Below the pieces are notes generated by a model, which made no database searches, had not been told where the DNA came from, and worked only from the letters and a program-made list of their open reading frames with translations. From the NCBI GenBank assembly GCA_037389465.1, contig JAZARR010000212.1:4296001-4360000 (forward strand): a stretch of 64,000 nucleotides of DNA, written 5' to 3'. Position 1 is the first letter of the stretch. The number at the start of each line of letters is the position of its first letter. The position numbers and the translations under genes were made by a program. The DNA comes from Baylisascaris procyonis (taxonomy: Eukaryota; Nematoda; Chromadorea; Rhabditida; Ascarididae). Below, piece after piece: positions 62,976 to 64,000 of this stretch.

Positions 62976-63542
62976 AAATACTCGAATAATTCATCATTCA
63001 TTGTTCATACCGTTCCAAGTGCCGTCACTTCTACAAGTCACACTACGGATCCCGTTAGTGACGAAGCCCGCATTGCAAGTCAGCGTCGCCATTGTACCGA
63101 CTCGTCTTGGCTGCAACAGAAATATTCCTCATCTAAACAAAACAACGAGCATTCTCAAAGATATAAAAATCTGGCGTCGATGAAATATCTAGTGAGTGCA
63201 ATGCAAGTTGCAACTGCTTAGCAGTTGAATCGATGGAAATAAACGTTAGAACTAACAAAAAGATTTGTTACTTTGACAGACTTTTTTTTAGTGTTGTGTA
63301 TCGCGTGGTAGTAACATTTCTTCATTGAGCCTATTACTTGCTGCAAATCCGAAATCTCGGTTCATTATGCTGAATGCTAACATATCGTTAGAAACCATGA
63401 CATATGATAATTAAAAGAATGCATGTTTTATTGTTGAAATATGATTTATGCTTATAGCAGGAAAAAATGTCTCCCATAGTGGGCATCTCAAGTACGATAC
63501 CATACCCTGAAGAGATCATAAGCGATGAAACCACTGACTGCA
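62976..63542 (+). CDS. Exons of an unrecognised gene running off the right edge
   Basis: Exon 62976-63191 (72 codons) joins in phase 0 to 63461-63542. The first has donor CTA|GTGAGT and the second has acceptor CTTATAGCAG and donor TGCA|GTAAGT, so the coding sequence continues beyond the window or into exons not seen. The product is Ser/Thr-rich and hydrophilic: CTDSSWLQQKYSSSKQNNEH, then LASMKYLEKMSPIVGISSTI, then PYPEEIISDETTDC. It is probably disordered. The first acceptor (GTTCTGAG) is weak, so the 5' border is uncertain. If the first exon is not spliced at its donor, it runs nine codons further to TAG at 63219-63221, with AATAAA 17 bases later, suggesting a short isoform. It could belong with the exon at 62330-62523. 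No family recognised. Confidence 0.45.
63238..63243 (+). terminator. Intronic polyadenylation signal AATAAA
   Basis: A canonical hexamer shortly after the stop (63219-63221) reached by reading through the donor of the exon ending at 63191. It would define a short isoform of the unrecognised gene. Confidence 0.35.
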
Positions 63543-64000
63543 GTAAGTGGTGGACACACATCTTCTCTCACTGCAATCGGATTGCATTCACCGAGTCTCG
63601 CGCTCCATTGTCCATTTCGCTGACAGAATGTGATCGTGTTCCCGCTTGATAAAAAGCCAATTTTGCAAAATAATGTTGCTGCTGTTCCTGTAAGCTGATT
63701 ATTAATCAGGAAAAAACGATTGAGTAAAGATCAGCAGAGGACACACCATTTGCGTGACCAGAAATCGCTTGTGTAACCTCAAGCAGCTAAACAAGTCAAG
63801 ATATTAAATCTCACGGCTGCTCTCGTAACCAATCATTTTTCTTTCCTTTTTTTTATTTTTGATGTATCTTTTGGTTACGTCAAAAATAAGCATCAACAGA
63901 TTAAGCGATTATTGAAAATTTTTCCCACATAAAAAGGAATAGAATTCAAAATGTTCACTAGCTATTGCGTTAAGAGGATGTAAAATCTGATGATAGAACA

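Noticed and set aside
62890..63183. 97-codon frame overlapping the last unrecognised exon
   Set aside because: The alternative frame over 62976-63191 joins the next exon in phase and is more protein-like.
1..64000. tRNA, rRNA, SL RNA, snRNA or CRISPR loci
   Set aside because: Searched by eye for tRNA B-box motifs, the SL1 sequence, U6-like starts and regularly spaced repeats; nothing matched. The only regular arrays are ordinary minisatellites.

Overview
The window looks like nuclear DNA of a nematode. Genes are split into many small exons. Introns end in U-rich TTTCAG/TTTTAG-type acceptors. The recognisable proteins match animal families, and the repeats include mariner and LINE debris. Introns are longer and AT-richer than is usual in Caenorhabditis, so a parasitic rhabditid such as a strongylid is plausible, but the species cannot be fixed from the sequence. 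Nothing prokaryotic is present. All exon models were made by eye from reading frames, splice-site consensus and phase matching.

Four genes are well supported. (1) 2.9-6.8 kb, plus strand: a small single-CH-domain calponin/transgelin-like protein with two alternative last exons. (2) 11.2-23.9 kb, plus strand: Mediator subunit MED15 (mdt-15), 15 exons, with the MED15 core and C-terminal regions clear but no KIX domain found. (3) 28.1-31.3 kb, minus strand: endosulfine/ARPP19 (ensa-1-like), with its FDSGDY motif and a PKA-type site. (4) 49.7-53.0 kb, plus strand: a TMEM98 orthologue in four exons, preceded by a minisatellite rich in GATA-factor sites.

Less certain coding material includes a 145-codon intronless frame (8.4-8.8 kb), an orphan exon (25.6-26.1 kb), a Cys-rich exon behind TMEM98 (53.6 kb), and exon-like blocks at 56.8-63.5 kb that probably belong to one or two unrecognised genes running off the right edge. 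Several antisense frames inside introns also look coding-like and are recorded as open questions.

Mobile-element relics are a broken mariner transposase (40.2-41.0 kb, minus), a shorter mariner-like relic inside a MED15 intron (16.3-16.45 kb, minus) and a LINE-type reverse transcriptase fragment (37.5-37.75 kb, plus). Tandem repeats include a perfect 20-bp minisatellite (43.1-43.3 kb), the GATA-rich one (49.5-49.7 kb), a 30-bp duplication (58.2 kb), a telomere-like tract (10.4 kb) and several long G or C runs. The stretches 31.3-40.2 kb and 41.0-49.5 kb are largely gene-free AT-rich DNA.

The genes are functionally unrelated neighbours (muscle/cytoskeleton, transcription, cell-cycle phosphatase control, membrane adaptor), and there is no sign of an operon. 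I did not find a convincing new multi-gene system. The most useful leads are the duplicated terminal exon, the missing KIX domain and the GATA-site array.
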